Shown: positions 1 through 8,632 of the stretch, in pieces | How positions within the stretch are numbered: the first letter of the stretch is position 1 | How the letters are laid out: every line of letters starts with the position of its first letter | Assembly: GCA_963728825.1 (NCBI GenBank) | Contig: CAVSLA010000006.1 | Coordinates: 496,001 to 560,000, forward strand | DNA length: 64,000 bases | Reading direction: 5' to 3' | Origin: CAVREM01 sp963728825 | Lineage (GTDB): Bacteria; Acidobacteriota; Vicinamibacteria; Vicinamibacterales; CAVVIG01 | The notes under the pieces: model-generated | Seen by the model: only the letters and a program-made list of their open reading frames with translations | The model's database searches: none | What the model was told of the DNA's origin: nothing | Made by a program: the position numbers and the translations under genes

Positions 1-2
1 GC

Positions 3-305
3 GCGCGCGCGCTCCAACTGCCAATCTACGGCGTCTTCGCGGAGCAGCGTCTTCAGAATCATCGTGGCCGGCGATTCGTACTGGGGGAGGCGGCGTACCT
101 CGCTTTCAAAGGACCACGGCGGGTGGTGCCGCTCTTTACTTCGGCGGCGCAGCGCGTCGAAGTCATGGCCAAGGCGCAGGAACGCCTCGCCGCCGCGCTC
201 GACGCCATCGGCCGGGGCGAATTTCCGCCGACACCCGACGACGTCTACCGGTGCGAGTCGTGCGCCTTCACGTCGGTCTGCCGGAAAGATTATGTGGATT
301 CCTGA
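3..305 (+). CDS. RecB/AddB-like PD-(D/E)XK nuclease, C-terminal end (partial)
   Basis: The reading frame is open from the window edge and ends at TGA 303-305, giving about 100 C-terminal residues. The piece has the pattern of the end of RecB-family nuclease domains: an 'LQLPIYGVFAEQ' strand, 'GEAAYLAFK', then a terminal cysteine cluster C-x2-C-x5-C (CESCAFTSVC). In Cas4/AddB nucleases these cysteines, with one upstream cysteine, ligate a 4Fe-4S cluster. It overlaps the next gene, a UvrD-type helicase, by 14 nt, so the two probably form a helicase-nuclease for double-strand break processing. The catalytic residues lie outside the window, so AddB versus another RecB-like nuclease cannot be decided. 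Confidence 0.72.
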   Translation, partial: ARALQLPIYGVFAEQRLQNHRGRRFVLGEAAYLAFKGPRRVVPLFTSAAQRVEVMAKAQERLAAALDAIGRGEFPPTPDDVYRCESCAFTSVCRKDYVDS

Positions 306-3033
306 CGAAGCGGCCCGCCGCGACGCGGTCGATCCGGCGCGCAACGTCGTGCTCGAGGCGTCGGCCGGCACCGGGAAGACTCGTGTCCTGGTCGAGCGCT
401 ACGTCAATCTGCTCAGGGCCGGCGTCGAACCCGAACACATCCTCGCCGTCACGTTCACGCGCAAGGCGGCGGCCGAGATGCGCGACCGCATCATCGAGCG
501 TCTGCGGGAGGCGAGCCGAACCTCCGAAATCGACCGCGCGCGGTGGCGGGAGCTGAGAGGTCGTCTCGGCGACATCTCGATCTCGACGATCGACGCATTC
601 TGCCTGTCGCTGCTGCGTGAGTTTCCGCTGGAAGCCGACGTCGATCCGGGGTTCGACCTGGCAGATGCGACGGAAGTGCCGCGCTTGATCGCCGAATCGC
701 TCACGCAGGCGCTGCGAATCTGCCGCGGCCTCGCCCGAGACGATGACGATGTGGCGCTGGTCTTCGCGCAGCTGGGCGAACGACGCCTGCGAGTGGGTCT
801 CGCGTCGCTGATCGATCGGCGTCTGGTGGCGCCAGAGGCCCTGCGGCGCTATCTCGCTCGTGGACCCCAATCGTTGACCGCGCAGTCAGCCTGTGCAGCC
901 GCGGCACGGCGCTTCCGTGACTTGTTCGAGGGCCTGCCGGGCGGACTGCATCGGTTCCTCGAGGACGGCCCGGTTCGCCATCTGCAGTTCGCGATGCTGG
1001 CGGCTGAGATCCAGCGGCTGGCAGGTCCTGCCGCGAGTGAAGTCGTGACCCGTGAGGGGCAAGCTGGCTTTCGATCCGTCATCGACCGGCTGCGAGGGTA
1101 CTTTCTGACGCAGGACGGCCGGCCGAGGGGCGAAAAGTTCGGTGGCACCGGGTTCAGCGCTGACGACTGTTCGAGCGAGGCAGCCTGGAAGCGTCATCGT
1201 CAAACGGCTGCCGAGCTCGCACCGGCTGTGGCCGAGATCATCCGGTCGTTCAGGCGGGATCTCAACGTCGTCCTGTCGCGCGGCGTCTGGCGGATCTTTG
1301 CGGTCGCCCTGGCCCAGTACCGGCAGACGCTGGAGGCCCGCGCGCTGCTCGATTTCTCCGGCGTCCTGGAGCGGGCCGTGCAGCTGTTGAAGGACATGGA
1401 CGAGTTCGCGCAGAGCCGCTACAAGCTCGAAGCGAGATATCGCCACGTGCTGGTCGACGAGTTTCAGGACACCAGCCGCGCGCAGTGGGAGCTGGTGGCA
1501 CAACTGGTCAGAAGCTGGGGAGAAGGCGCAGGGGCCGGTGCCGACGCGATTCCGCCCTCGATTTTCATCGTGGGCGATCGAAAGCAGTCGATCTACGGTT
1601 TTCGCGACGCGGATGTCTCGGTTCTCGACAAGGCCGCGGGCTTCGTCGAAGCCCTTCGACAGGACGGCGACTCTCGCCGCGCCATATCTGCGAGCTTCCG
1701 GGCCGTGCCGGCGCTGCTGGCTTTCGTGAACGACGTGTTCGATGAGATCGACAAAGCGCCTGACCGGTCGGATGCCTTCCGATATCAGGAATCGGACCGG
1801 TTTCCTCTCCAGGAGCTGACGGAAGTCGCACCGGATGAAGCGCCGGCCGGAAGCGACACGCCACTCGGCGTCCTGGTTGGCGACAGCGTGACGGCGGCCG
1901 CCGACCGCGTGGCGGGTGAAATCACGAGGCTGCTGGCGCGGGTGACGATCCGCGATCGCGCGACAGGCGTCCGGCGCCGTGTCCAGCCTGCGGATATCGC
2001 CATCCTGTTCCGCTCGCGCGACAGCCATCGTGAGTACGAAACGGCGCTGGAACGGCTGGGTGTGCCCACCTACGTGTACAAGGGCCTGGGATTCTTCGAT
2101 GCAGACGAAGTCCAGGACGCTGTCACCCTCCTGCGATATCTGGCCGACCCGTTTTCAGACCTGCGGGCCGCGGCGCTCTTGCGCTCGCGGATCGTCCGGC
2201 TGTCGGACGCTGCCATTGCGGCGCTGGCGCCGTCTCTGGCGGATGCGATTCTCAGCGCGGACCCGCCGGAGAAGAGGAGCGCGCCGCTCAGCGAGGACGA
2301 CGAGCACGTGCTTGCTCAGCTTCGGGCACAGGTGCCGCGGTGGCTGTCCTGGGTCGATCGGCTGTCGCCGATCGAACTCCTCAATACGCTGCTGGCCGAG
2401 ACCGCGTACGCGTTCGAGACGCGCGGGGCCGGTCGCCGGCAGGCCCGGGAGAATCTCAAGAAGCTGCGCGGGCTGGTGGCGAGATTTCAGAACCGCGGCT
2501 ATGCGACCCTCGCTCGCGTTGCCGACCATCTGGACGAGCTCGCGATTGGCGACGAGTCGAATGCGGCCATCGACGCGCTCGATGCGGTCAGTCTGATGAC
2601 GGTCCACGCGGCGAAGGGACTGGAGTTCCCGGTCGTGTTCGTCGTCAACATGGGCCGCGGCACCGGAGGCGTTCGCGCGCCGATTCGCGTGTCCGTCGAT
2701 GCCGAGGGCAGCCCGTCGGTCGCGATTGCCGACTATCAGTCCGAAGCCGATGAGGACGCGCTGGCTCGCGAGCGTGAAGAGACGAAGCGGCTGCTGTACG
2801 TTGCGCTCACGCGGGCACGCGATCGCCTCTACGTGTCGGCGGTGGTGCAGGATGGTGCCTTCCGCGCCGGTCGCGGCAGTCTGGGAGAAGTGATGCCGCC
2901 GAGCCTGAAGGCGGTGTTCGTCCAGGCGGTTCCTGGTGTTGGTGCGGTGACGTGGGCGGCAGGTTCGACGTCCCACACACTCCTTGTCGATGGTCATCTA
3001 CACGATCGGCCACTCAACACGCTCGTGGGATGA
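292..3033 (+). CDS. UvrD/Rep superfamily 1 helicase, AddA-like
   Basis: About 913 residues from ATG 292, chosen because the Walker A motif (ASAGTGKT) follows within 25 residues and the start overlaps the upstream nuclease gene. SF1A motifs are present in order: Walker A, DEFQDTS (about residue 390), GDRKQSIYGFR (about 430), VHAAKGLEF (about 770) and LLYVALTRARDRLYV (about 835-848). It should be the ATP-driven 3'-5' translocase of an AddAB/RecBCD-like complex. Only about 65 residues follow motif VI, so the C-terminal nuclease domain of classical AddA is absent and nuclease activity must come from the upstream partner. The 3' end overlaps the DUF488 gene by 44 nt. Confidence 0.85.
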   Translation: MWIPDEAARRDAVDPARNVVLEASAGTGKTRVLVERYVNLLRAGVEPEHILAVTFTRKAAAEMRDRIIERLREASRTSEIDRARWRELRGRLGDISISTIDAFCLSLLREFPLEADVDPGFDLADATEVPRLIAESLTQALRICRGLARDDDDVALVFAQLGERRLRVGLASLIDRRLVAPEALRRYLARGPQSLTAQSACAAAARRFRDLFEGLPGGLHRFLEDGPVRHLQFAMLAAEIQRLAGPAASEVVTREGQAGFRSVIDRLRGYFLTQDGRPRGEKFGGTGFSADDCSSEAAWKRHRQTAAELAPAVAEIIRSFRRDLNVVLSRGVWRIFAVALAQYRQTLEARALLDFSGVLERAVQLLKDMDEFAQSRYKLEARYRHVLVDEFQDTSRAQWELVAQLVRSWGEGAGAGADAIPPSIFIVGDRKQSIYGFRDADVSVLDKAAGFVEALRQDGDSRRAISASFRAVPALLAFVNDVFDEIDKAPDRSDAFRYQESDRFPLQELTEVAPDEAPAGSDTPLGVLVGDSVTAAADRVAGEITRLLARVTIRDRATGVRRRVQPADIAILFRSRDSHREYETALERLGVPTYVYKGLGFFDADEVQDAVTLLRYLADPFSDLRAAALLRSRIVRLSDAAIAALAPSLADAILSADPPEKRSAPLSEDDEHVLAQLRAQVPRWLSWVDRLSPIELLNTLLAETAYAFETRGAGRRQARENLKKLRGLVARFQNRGYATLARVADHLDELAIGDESNAAIDALDAVSLMTVHAAKGLEFPVVFVVNMGRGTGGVRAPIRVSVDAEGSPSVAIADYQSEADEDALAREREETKRLLYVALTRARDRLYVSAVVQDGAFRAGRGSLGEVMPPSLKAVFVQAVPGVGAVTWAAGSTSHTLLVDGHLHDRPLNTLVG

Positions 3034-3511
3034 GTTCGTGGAGCTGCTGCGCGTGCACGAGATCGCACGCCTCGGCGACATCCGGACCATTCCGCGTTCC
3101 CGTCGCCATCCCCATTTCTCCGCAGAACATCTCGATGAATCACTCGGCCGACTGGGCATCGTCTATCGGCATTTTGCCGGTCTTGGCGGTCTGCGGAAGC
3201 CCCGTCGCGATTCACGCAACGGCGCGTGGCGTCATGAGGGGTTCAGGGGGTATGCGGACTACATGGAGACGACGGAGTTTGAAACGGCGCTTACGGATCT
3301 GATTGCGTGGGCCACCGATGCGTCTCGAGTCGCGATCATGTGTGCTGAAGCTGTCTGGTGGCGATGTCATCGTCAGTTGACGGCTGACGCGTTGCTGGTG
3401 AGGGGCGTCGAGGTACGGCATGTGACGAGCACCGGCCCGCCCGCCGTCCATGTGTTGACCGACTTTGCCCGCGTGGTGGACGGCCAGGTCCGCTATCCCG
3501 GCCTCCTCTGA
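2990..3511 (+). CDS. DUF488 family protein
   Basis: 173 residues. Starts with MVIYTIGHSTRSWDEF, the characteristic N-terminus of DUF488 (TIGHS, then 'LGDIRTIPRSR' and 'CAEAVWWRCHR', the conserved C-x-E...CHR segment). Function in the cell is not established. ATG 2990 is preferred; an in-frame TTG lies two codons earlier at 2984. The gene begins inside the end of the helicase gene, so it is translationally coupled and probably part of that operon. Its stop codon TGA (3509-3511) lies inside the first unit of an 11-bp tandem repeat. Confidence 0.85.
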   Translation: MVIYTIGHSTRSWDEFVELLRVHEIARLGDIRTIPRSRRHPHFSAEHLDESLGRLGIVYRHFAGLGGLRKPRRDSRNGAWRHEGFRGYADYMETTEFETALTDLIAWATDASRVAIMCAEAVWWRCHRQLTADALLVRGVEVRHVTSTGPPAVHVLTDFARVVDGQVRYPGLL

Positions 3512-3578
3512 CACGTCTCCGACACCACTCTGGCACCGCTCTGACACTACTCCGAGACCGCCCGGACAGTGCTCGGAG
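3506..3578. repeat. 11-bp-period degenerate tandem repeat, copy A
   Basis: About 6.6 consecutive 11-mers with consensus CTCCGACACCR: units begin at 3506, 3517, 3528, 3539, 3550 and 3561. The same unit, in either orientation, recurs at 19771-19836, 28885-28972 and 36003-36068. It occupies the gap between DUF488 and the convergent small gene and includes the DUF488 stop codon. Eleven bases is close to one DNA helical turn, so the units present on one face of the helix. Confidence 0.85.
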
Positions 3579-3600
3579 AGGGGTCAGAGACGTCCGCGAA

Positions 3601-3777
3601 TCAGTAGCGGGTCTGTTCGGCCCAGCGGCGGGCCCGGTCCTCGGCCTCGGCCTGTGAGGCGGCGACGAGGACGACCGATCGGTCAGGTTTTGTGTCGCCG
3701 GCCCGTGTAATCCAGGCAATCCAGTGCGGACCGCGCGCCTCCGTATGAATCTGATACGAGCTGCTGGTGGTCGTCAT
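3601..3777 (-). CDS. Small hypothetical protein, 58 aa
   Basis: 58 residues, ATG at 3777-3775, stop at 3603-3601. The peptide begins MTTTSSSYQIHTEARGPHWI, followed by a hydrophobic strand SVVLVAAS and an Arg/Glu/Ala-rich helix ending RRWAEQTRY. That would fit a beta-hairpin plus one helix. No domain is recognised. Composition is protein-like and there is no better competing ORF on the other strand. It lies convergent to DUF488, separated from it by the 11-bp repeat. Confidence 0.6.
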   Translation of the reverse strand: MTTTSSSYQIHTEARGPHWIAWITRAGDTKPDRSVVLVAASQAEAEDRARRWAEQTRY

Positions 3778-3919
3778 CGGGCGACAAAGTTAGCAGATTT
3801 GCGGCCGTTTTTGCGTCATTCCCGGTTTTTCGGCCGATTTCTCATTGCGCCGGCGGCCAACCAGCACATAGAATCAAGCTTTGCTGTGCCGCCTGGAGCG
3901 GCGCAAGGGGGATCTGGAT

Positions 3920-4141
3920 TTGACGTTGACCTGTCCAAATTGCGGCAACGACCGGAACTTTCAGGTCAAGACGCTGCAAATGCACGTCGTGCACCTCGAA
4001 GACGGCCGCGTGGAGGTCTCGGAAGAGAGCCGTCCAGCTGTGCTCGAAGTGTTGTGCGACGAGTGTGAATCGGCACTGAAGTTCGAGGAGTTCGAGGATA
4101 CCCTCCGCAAGGAAGTTCTGCTGACAATCGGCGCGCGCTAA
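3920..4141 (+). CDS. Small zinc-ribbon protein, 73 aa
   Basis: 73 residues from TTG 3920, chosen because AAGGGGG (3905-3911) sits at good Shine-Dalgarno distance and the protein then opens with the first zinc knuckle. Two CxxC pairs (CPNCGN near residue 5, CDECES near 51) frame a central strand region, typical of a zinc ribbon, followed by an acidic tail (KFEEFEDTLRKE). Function unknown; nucleic-acid or protein binding is the usual role of such folds. It ends tail to tail with the next small gene: the two stop codons overlap (TAA 4139-4141, and TAG read from 4140-4138). Confidence 0.7.
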   Translation: MTLTCPNCGNDRNFQVKTLQMHVVHLEDGRVEVSEESRPAVLEVLCDECESALKFEEFEDTLRKEVLLTIGAR

Positions 4142-4299
4142 TCCCCTTCGGCTTCCTCGAAATAGTCGCAGTCAGGGCATACCCATTCGGACGTCGCCTT
4201 GGTCGTGTCCGAGGGATTGCCGGGCACGCGCGTGACGTGCTGTGTTTTTCTGAGGCGCATCGTCCCGCCGCAGAGCGGACAGTCGCGTACATCAGGCAT
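4138..4299 (-). CDS. Small zinc-ribbon protein, 53 aa
   Basis: 53 residues, ATG at 4299-4297. Two zinc knuckles, CPLCGG (residues 7-12) and CPDCDYFEE (41-49), flank a short basic strand (MRLRKTQHVTRV). The layout is that of a minimal rubredoxin-like or zinc-ribbon domain. No partner or function is recognised. The gene is convergent with the upstream zinc-ribbon gene and divergent from the DnaJ-like gene, with a 76-nt shared upstream region. Confidence 0.65.
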   Translation of the reverse strand: MPDVRDCPLCGGTMRLRKTQHVTRVPGNPSDTTKATSEWVCPDCDYFEEAEGD

Positions 4300-4332
4300 G
4301 CTTTTTGTTCACGTTAACATCAGTGCGATGCC

Positions 4333-4361
4333 TTGACAACATGGGACCCCACTCCTATCGT
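4333..4361 (+). promoter_or_regulatory. Sigma-70-type promoter for the DnaJ-like gene
   Basis: Perfect -35 TTGACA (4333-4338), 17-nt spacer, -10 TATCGT (4356-4361; 4 of 6 consensus). The predicted transcript would begin about 4368, roughly 8 nt before the GTG start at 4376, leaving almost no leader and no room for a Shine-Dalgarno sequence. Confidence 0.55.
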
Positions 4362-4375
4362 TAGTTGGTTTTGCT

Positions 4376-4843
4376 GTGAGCCGCGACTATTCCGATCCCG
4401 CGCCTGTGCCGACGCTGTGGGACACCACCCATACCGCAACGCCGGCCGACGAGTGCTTCGCCGACGAGATTGCCATCGACTTTCCGTCGGTCGATCACCT
4501 GATGGCACGGGTGCGCGACTCGTTCCTCGGCGAGCCGGCTGATGCCGAGACGCTGACGACGGAAGTCTCGCTGTCGACGCGCGAGGCGTCACGCGGCGTC
4601 GTGCTGCCCCTCGAGGTGCCGCTGCGCGGAACCTGCCCGGTATGCGGGGGCCGCGGTGAGACCTGGACCGAGCCGTGCCGTCCTTGCTGCGGCACCGGAC
4701 ACAGGCTGCTCCATCATCCGCTGAAGGTCTCGGTTCCGGCCGGTGTGGCGCACGGCGCCCGCTTCCGGTTCCGCATCAACTCCCCGCATGCCGCACCGGT
4801 CCGCGTCGAGGTTCGCGTCGCGGTCAAAGAAACCGCGGCCTGA
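4376..4843 (+). CDS. DnaJ-like zinc-finger/C-terminal-domain protein lacking a J domain
   Basis: 155 residues from GTG 4376. The middle carries two CxxCxGxG-type knuckles (CPVCGGRG, CRPCCGTG), half of the four found in DnaJ. They are followed by the DnaJ C-terminal signature 'LKVSVPAGVAHGARFRF'. There is no HPD-containing J domain, so it cannot stimulate DnaK in the usual way. It may be a substrate-binding or zinc-thiol factor. It ends 27 nt before the mrp/apbC gene and could be co-transcribed with it. Confidence 0.65.
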   Translation: MSRDYSDPAPVPTLWDTTHTATPADECFADEIAIDFPSVDHLMARVRDSFLGEPADAETLTTEVSLSTREASRGVVLPLEVPLRGTCPVCGGRGETWTEPCRPCCGTGHRLLHHPLKVSVPAGVAHGARFRFRINSPHAAPVRVEVRVAVKETAA

Positions 4844-4870
4844 TCGTGTCAAAGCCGATATCCTTGATTC

Positions 4871-5950
4871 ATGCCAGTTGAGCAGTCGGCGGTTCTCGAG
4901 GCGCTGAAGGTCGTTCAGGATCCGGATCTGCATCGAGACATCGTCAGCCTCGGGTTCATCAAGGATCTGAAGGTCAGCGACGGGGAGGTCGCGTTCACCA
5001 TTGAGCTGACGACGCCGGCCTGCCCGGTCAAGGATCAGATGCGCGACCAGGCGCGCGCCGCCGTGCAGCGCCTCCCGGGCGTCACTGCCGTTGACGTGCA
5101 GATGAGCGCGCGGGTACGCGAAGCGGTCGGCGGCGACGGTCCGCGTCAACCGCTGCCGGGCGTCAAGAACGTCATCGCCGTCGGCGCCGGCAAGGGCGGC
5201 GTCGGCAAGACGACGGTGGCGGTGAATCTGGCGATTTCGCTGGCGAAGTGCGGTAGCAAGGTCGGGCTCATCGACGGCGACATCTACGGCCCGAACGTGC
5301 CGATCATGCTCGGGATCAAGACCCAGCTCACCACGGACGGCCAGAAGATCATTCCGGCTGAAAAGTACGGGCTGCAGGTGATCTCGATGGGCTTTCTCAC
5401 GCAGGACGATGCCCCGATCATCTGGAGAGGACCGATGCTGCACGGCGCGCTGCAGCAGTTTTTCCGTGAAGTGAAGTGGGTCGATCTCGATTACCTTGTC
5501 GTGGATCTGCCGCCCGGCACCGGCGACGTCGCGCTCAGTCTGAGCCAGACCGTTCCGGTGGCCGGTGCAATTGTCGTCACGACCCCGCAGCAGGTATCTC
5601 TCGCCGACAGTCGACGCGCCGTCGCGATGTACAAGAAGCTCAACATCCCGCCGCTCGGCGTCATCGAGAACATGAGCCATTTCGTCTGTCCGAACTGCAG
5701 TCATGACGCGGACATTTTCGGCAGCGGCGGCGGTGAGCGGATGGCGCTGGAGCTCGGCGTGCCCTTTCTGGGCCGGGTGCCGATCTACCAGCCGATTCGA
5801 GAAGGCGGCGACGCTGGCATTCCGCTCGCGGTGAGCGAGCCCGAGTCTCCCGCGGCGCGTGCGTTCATGACGGCCGCCGAGCGCGCCGCCGCACAGGTCT
5901 CGATCGCCAGCTACTCGCGGCCGACGATTCCGCTGACTGTCGTCCGATGA
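4871..5950 (+). CDS. apbC: Mrp/NBP35 (ApbC) family Fe-S cluster carrier ATPase
   Basis: 359 residues. An N-terminal MIP18/DUF59-type domain (about residues 5-90, 'LKVVQDPDLHRDIVSLGF') is followed by a ParA/MinD-like ATPase domain with deviant Walker A GKGGVGKTT (about 106-114), the DGDIYGPNVP switch and the CPNC pair (about 273-276). The two cysteines of the dimer interface hold a bridging Fe-S cluster in this family. Likely role: ATP-dependent delivery of Fe-S clusters to cytosolic apoproteins. Its stop overlaps the start of the following M16 peptidase gene (ATGA). Confidence 0.9.
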   Translation: MPVEQSAVLEALKVVQDPDLHRDIVSLGFIKDLKVSDGEVAFTIELTTPACPVKDQMRDQARAAVQRLPGVTAVDVQMSARVREAVGGDGPRQPLPGVKNVIAVGAGKGGVGKTTVAVNLAISLAKCGSKVGLIDGDIYGPNVPIMLGIKTQLTTDGQKIIPAEKYGLQVISMGFLTQDDAPIIWRGPMLHGALQQFFREVKWVDLDYLVVDLPPGTGDVALSLSQTVPVAGAIVVTTPQQVSLADSRRAVAMYKKLNIPPLGVIENMSHFVCPNCSHDADIFGSGGGERMALELGVPFLGRVPIYQPIREGGDAGIPLAVSEPESPAARAFMTAAERAAAQVSIASYSRPTIPLTVVR

Positions 5951-7254
5951 ACATCCCGTTCGTCAAGCACACGCTGTCGAACGGGCTCGACGTGCTGATT
6001 CACGAGGACCGCGCCTGCCCGATCGTCGCGGTCAACGTGTGGTACCACGTCGGCTCGAAAAACGAACAGCCTGGCCGGACCGGCTTCGCCCATCTGTTCG
6101 AACACTTGATGTTCGAAGGGTCGCAACATCACGACACCGGCTATTTCGCGCCGCTGCAGGGCGCCGGCGGCTCGCTGAACGGCTCGACCAACTCGGACCG
6201 GACCAACTACTGGGAAGTCGTGCCGTCGAATGCGCTCGAGCTCGCGTTGTGGATGGAATCCGACCGGATGGGTTATCTGCTGCCGGCGCTCACCGAGTCC
6301 AAGTTCTCGAACCAGCGCGACGTCGTGCTCAACGAGCGCCGCCAGAACTACGAGAATCGGCCGTACGGCCTGGCGCCGATGGCGATGCTCGCGGCCCTGT
6401 TCCCGGCCGATCATCCGTATCACTGGACGACGATCGGTGAGGTTGCCGACTTGAACGCGGCGCGGCTGGAGGACGTCCGCCGCTTCTTTTCCACCTACTA
6501 TCACCCGGCGAATGCCTCGCTGTCGCTGGCCGGCGATGTCGACGTCGAGGCGGCGATGAGTCTCGCCGAGACCTACTTCGGCGAGCTGCCGGCAGGCCCG
6601 AAAGTCGATCCGGTACGGCCACCGGTGCCATCGCTCGACTCGGAGACGAGACTGCTGCTCGAGGATCGAGTCGAACTGCCGCGCCTCTACCTGGCGTGGC
6701 TGACGATGCCGATGTTCGAGGCGGGCGACGCAGACCTCGATCTGGCCGCCGACATCCTGGCCAACGGCAAGACCTCGCGGCTCTACCGGCGGCTGGTTTT
6801 CGACCAGCGGATTGCCACTGACGTCTCGGCCACGCAGAATTCGCGGGAGGTCTCTGGCTTCGTGCAGGTTGCGGCGACCGCGGCCCCCGGCCACACGCTG
6901 GCCGAAATCGAGACGATCATCGTCGAGGAGATTGCCAGGCTGGCGACCGACGGCCCCACCGAGGACGAAGTGGCGCGCGGCCGCGTGCAGGCCGAAGCGC
7001 AGTTCATGTTCCGACTGCAGACGGTCGGCGGTTTCGGCGGCAAGTCGGATCAGCTGAACGCCTACAACATGTTTCTCGGCGATCCGGGCTTTTTCGATCG
7101 CGATCTCTCGAGGTACCGGCAGGTCACGACCGCTTCTCTCAAGGACGCGGTTGCGGGGTGCCTGAACCATCGCCGGCGCGTGGCGCTCAGCGTCGTCCCG
7201 AGCGGGCGCCGGGAACTGGCGCTGGCCGGCTCCAGTCCGGCGGACGTCAGATGA
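5947..7254 (+). CDS. M16 family zinc metallopeptidase, catalytic subunit
   Basis: 435 residues. The inverted zinc motif HxxEH is intact as HLFEH (His49, Glu52, His53) in the context 'TGFAHLFEHLMFEG', with a downstream Glu-containing helix (LNERRQNYENRPYG) providing the third ligand. Two tandem M16 domains fit the length. ATG 5947 overlaps the upstream TGA, and the next gene overlaps its own stop (ATGA at 7251-7254), so catalytic and non-catalytic subunits are translated together as in mitochondrial processing peptidase-like heterodimers. No clear signal peptide is visible. Confidence 0.9.
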   Translation: MNIPFVKHTLSNGLDVLIHEDRACPIVAVNVWYHVGSKNEQPGRTGFAHLFEHLMFEGSQHHDTGYFAPLQGAGGSLNGSTNSDRTNYWEVVPSNALELALWMESDRMGYLLPALTESKFSNQRDVVLNERRQNYENRPYGLAPMAMLAALFPADHPYHWTTIGEVADLNAARLEDVRRFFSTYYHPANASLSLAGDVDVEAAMSLAETYFGELPAGPKVDPVRPPVPSLDSETRLLLEDRVELPRLYLAWLTMPMFEAGDADLDLAADILANGKTSRLYRRLVFDQRIATDVSATQNSREVSGFVQVAATAAPGHTLAEIETIIVEEIARLATDGPTEDEVARGRVQAEAQFMFRLQTVGGFGGKSDQLNAYNMFLGDPGFFDRDLSRYRQVTTASLKDAVAGCLNHRRRVALSVVPSGRRELALAGSSPADVR

Positions 7255-8627
7255 AGGGGGAAGTGCAGAGCCCGCTCCGTTCGCGCCTGCCCCAACCCGG
7301 CCCGACCCGGCCGTTCTATTTCCCGCCGATCGAAAAATCCTCGCTGCCCAACGGTCTGAGGATCTGGACGGTGGCGCACACCTCGATTCCGGTCGTCACC
7401 GTCATGCTGCTCGTGCGCCGCGGCTCGGCGGATGACCCGCCCGGATTGGATGGCCTGGCGGCGCTGACGGTCGACATGCTGGACGAAGGCACCGGCAACC
7501 GGTCGGCCATCGACTTTCACGAGTCGCTCGCGCGCATCGGCGCGCAGCTCGATTCCGACATCGGTCCAGACGCCGCGATTCTCACCATTACCGCCTTGAG
7601 CCGATTCTCACCGGAGGCGGTGCGTCTGCTGGCTGACATGGCCGCACGCCCGGCGCTGACCGGCGGCGACTTCGAGCGTGTCCGTCAGCTGCGGGTCCAC
7701 CGGATGACGCAGTTGCGCGACATGCCGGGCGCGGTGGCCGATCGGGCATTCGTGAGACTGTTGTACGGCGCACATCCGTACGGCCACACGCCGCTCGGCA
7801 GCGAGCAGACGCTCGCCGCCATCACCGTGGACGACGTGCGGGCGTTTCATCGAACGGCGCTCGGACCGGCCGACGCCACGCTGATTGTCGTCGGCGATTG
7901 CCGCCATGCCGACATCGAGCGGATCGCCGCGGAGGTGTTCGCCGGTTGGGAGGGAACTCCCGAGGCCCGCCCGTCGCTCGTGGCTGCGCTGCCGAGACCG
8001 GCGCGCGTCAGCATCGTGCCGCGGCCTCGGGCGCCGCAATCGGAGCTGCGCATCGGGCACGTCGCCGTGGCGCGCGACACGCCCGACTACCACGCGCTGG
8101 TTGCCACCAATATGACGCTCGGCGGCCAGTTCGTCAGCCGCATCAATCTGAACCTGCGGCAGGACAAGGGATTCACCTACGGTGCGCGGACGTCATTCGA
8201 CTTTCGGCGCATGCCCGGCCCGTTCACGCTGCAGGTGAGCGTTCACACTGCGGCAACTGGACAGGCGATCACGGAATCGCTGGCGGAGATCGACGGCATC
8301 CGGGGCGCGCGGCCGGTGACCGCACAGGAGCTGGCCCTCGGCGTGGCGGCGTTGACGCGGGGCTTCGCGCGCAACTTCGAAACCGCCGAACAGATTGCCC
8401 GGGCGGTGTCGCAGATCGCGCTCTACGATCTGCCCGACGACTACTTCGACAGGTTCGTGCCGGCGGTGGAGCGCGTGAGTCCCGACGACGTCACACGCGT
8501 GGCCGCCCGTTATCTGCACCCCGAGCAGCTGACGATTCTCGTCGTCGGCGACGTCGAGGCCATCGGCGCGGACCTCGCTGGTCTCGGATTGGGCGAGCCG
8601 CTCGTTCTCTCGGCGGAAACATTCTGA
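7251..8627 (+). CDS. M16 family peptidase, non-catalytic subunit
   Basis: 458 residues from ATG 7251 (ATGA overlap with the catalytic subunit gene). The fold signature is clear ('SSLPNGLRIWTV', 'LVRRGSADDPPGLDGLAAL'). At the position of HxxEH the sequence reads L-T-V-D-M-L, so all zinc ligands are missing. The glycine-rich and C-terminal M16 segments (GFTYGARTSFDF) remain. By analogy with MPP-alpha and other paired bacterial M16 proteins it should bind substrate for the preceding active subunit. Confidence 0.9.
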   Translation: MKGEVQSPLRSRLPQPGPTRPFYFPPIEKSSLPNGLRIWTVAHTSIPVVTVMLLVRRGSADDPPGLDGLAALTVDMLDEGTGNRSAIDFHESLARIGAQLDSDIGPDAAILTITALSRFSPEAVRLLADMAARPALTGGDFERVRQLRVHRMTQLRDMPGAVADRAFVRLLYGAHPYGHTPLGSEQTLAAITVDDVRAFHRTALGPADATLIVVGDCRHADIERIAAEVFAGWEGTPEARPSLVAALPRPARVSIVPRPRAPQSELRIGHVAVARDTPDYHALVATNMTLGGQFVSRINLNLRQDKGFTYGARTSFDFRRMPGPFTLQVSVHTAATGQAITESLAEIDGIRGARPVTAQELALGVAALTRGFARNFETAEQIARAVSQIALYDLPDDYFDRFVPAVERVSPDDVTRVAARYLHPEQLTILVVGDVEAIGADLAGLGLGEPLVLSAETF

Positions 8628-8632
8628 TCCAG

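Noticed and set aside
1..12. GC alternating run at the window edge (Z-DNA-like)
   Set aside because: It is in frame within the nuclease gene (Ala-Arg codons) and only 11-12 bp long.
886..2028. Long minus-strand ORF opposite the helicase (also 4589-5704, 5911-7170, 14203-15996, 16401-17987, 62004-63425 on minus, 36863-37915 on plus)
   Set aside because: Each mirrors a well-supported gene in the opposite strand. GC-rich third positions suppress stops in the antisense frame, and the products are Arg/His/Asp-rich with no recognisable motif.
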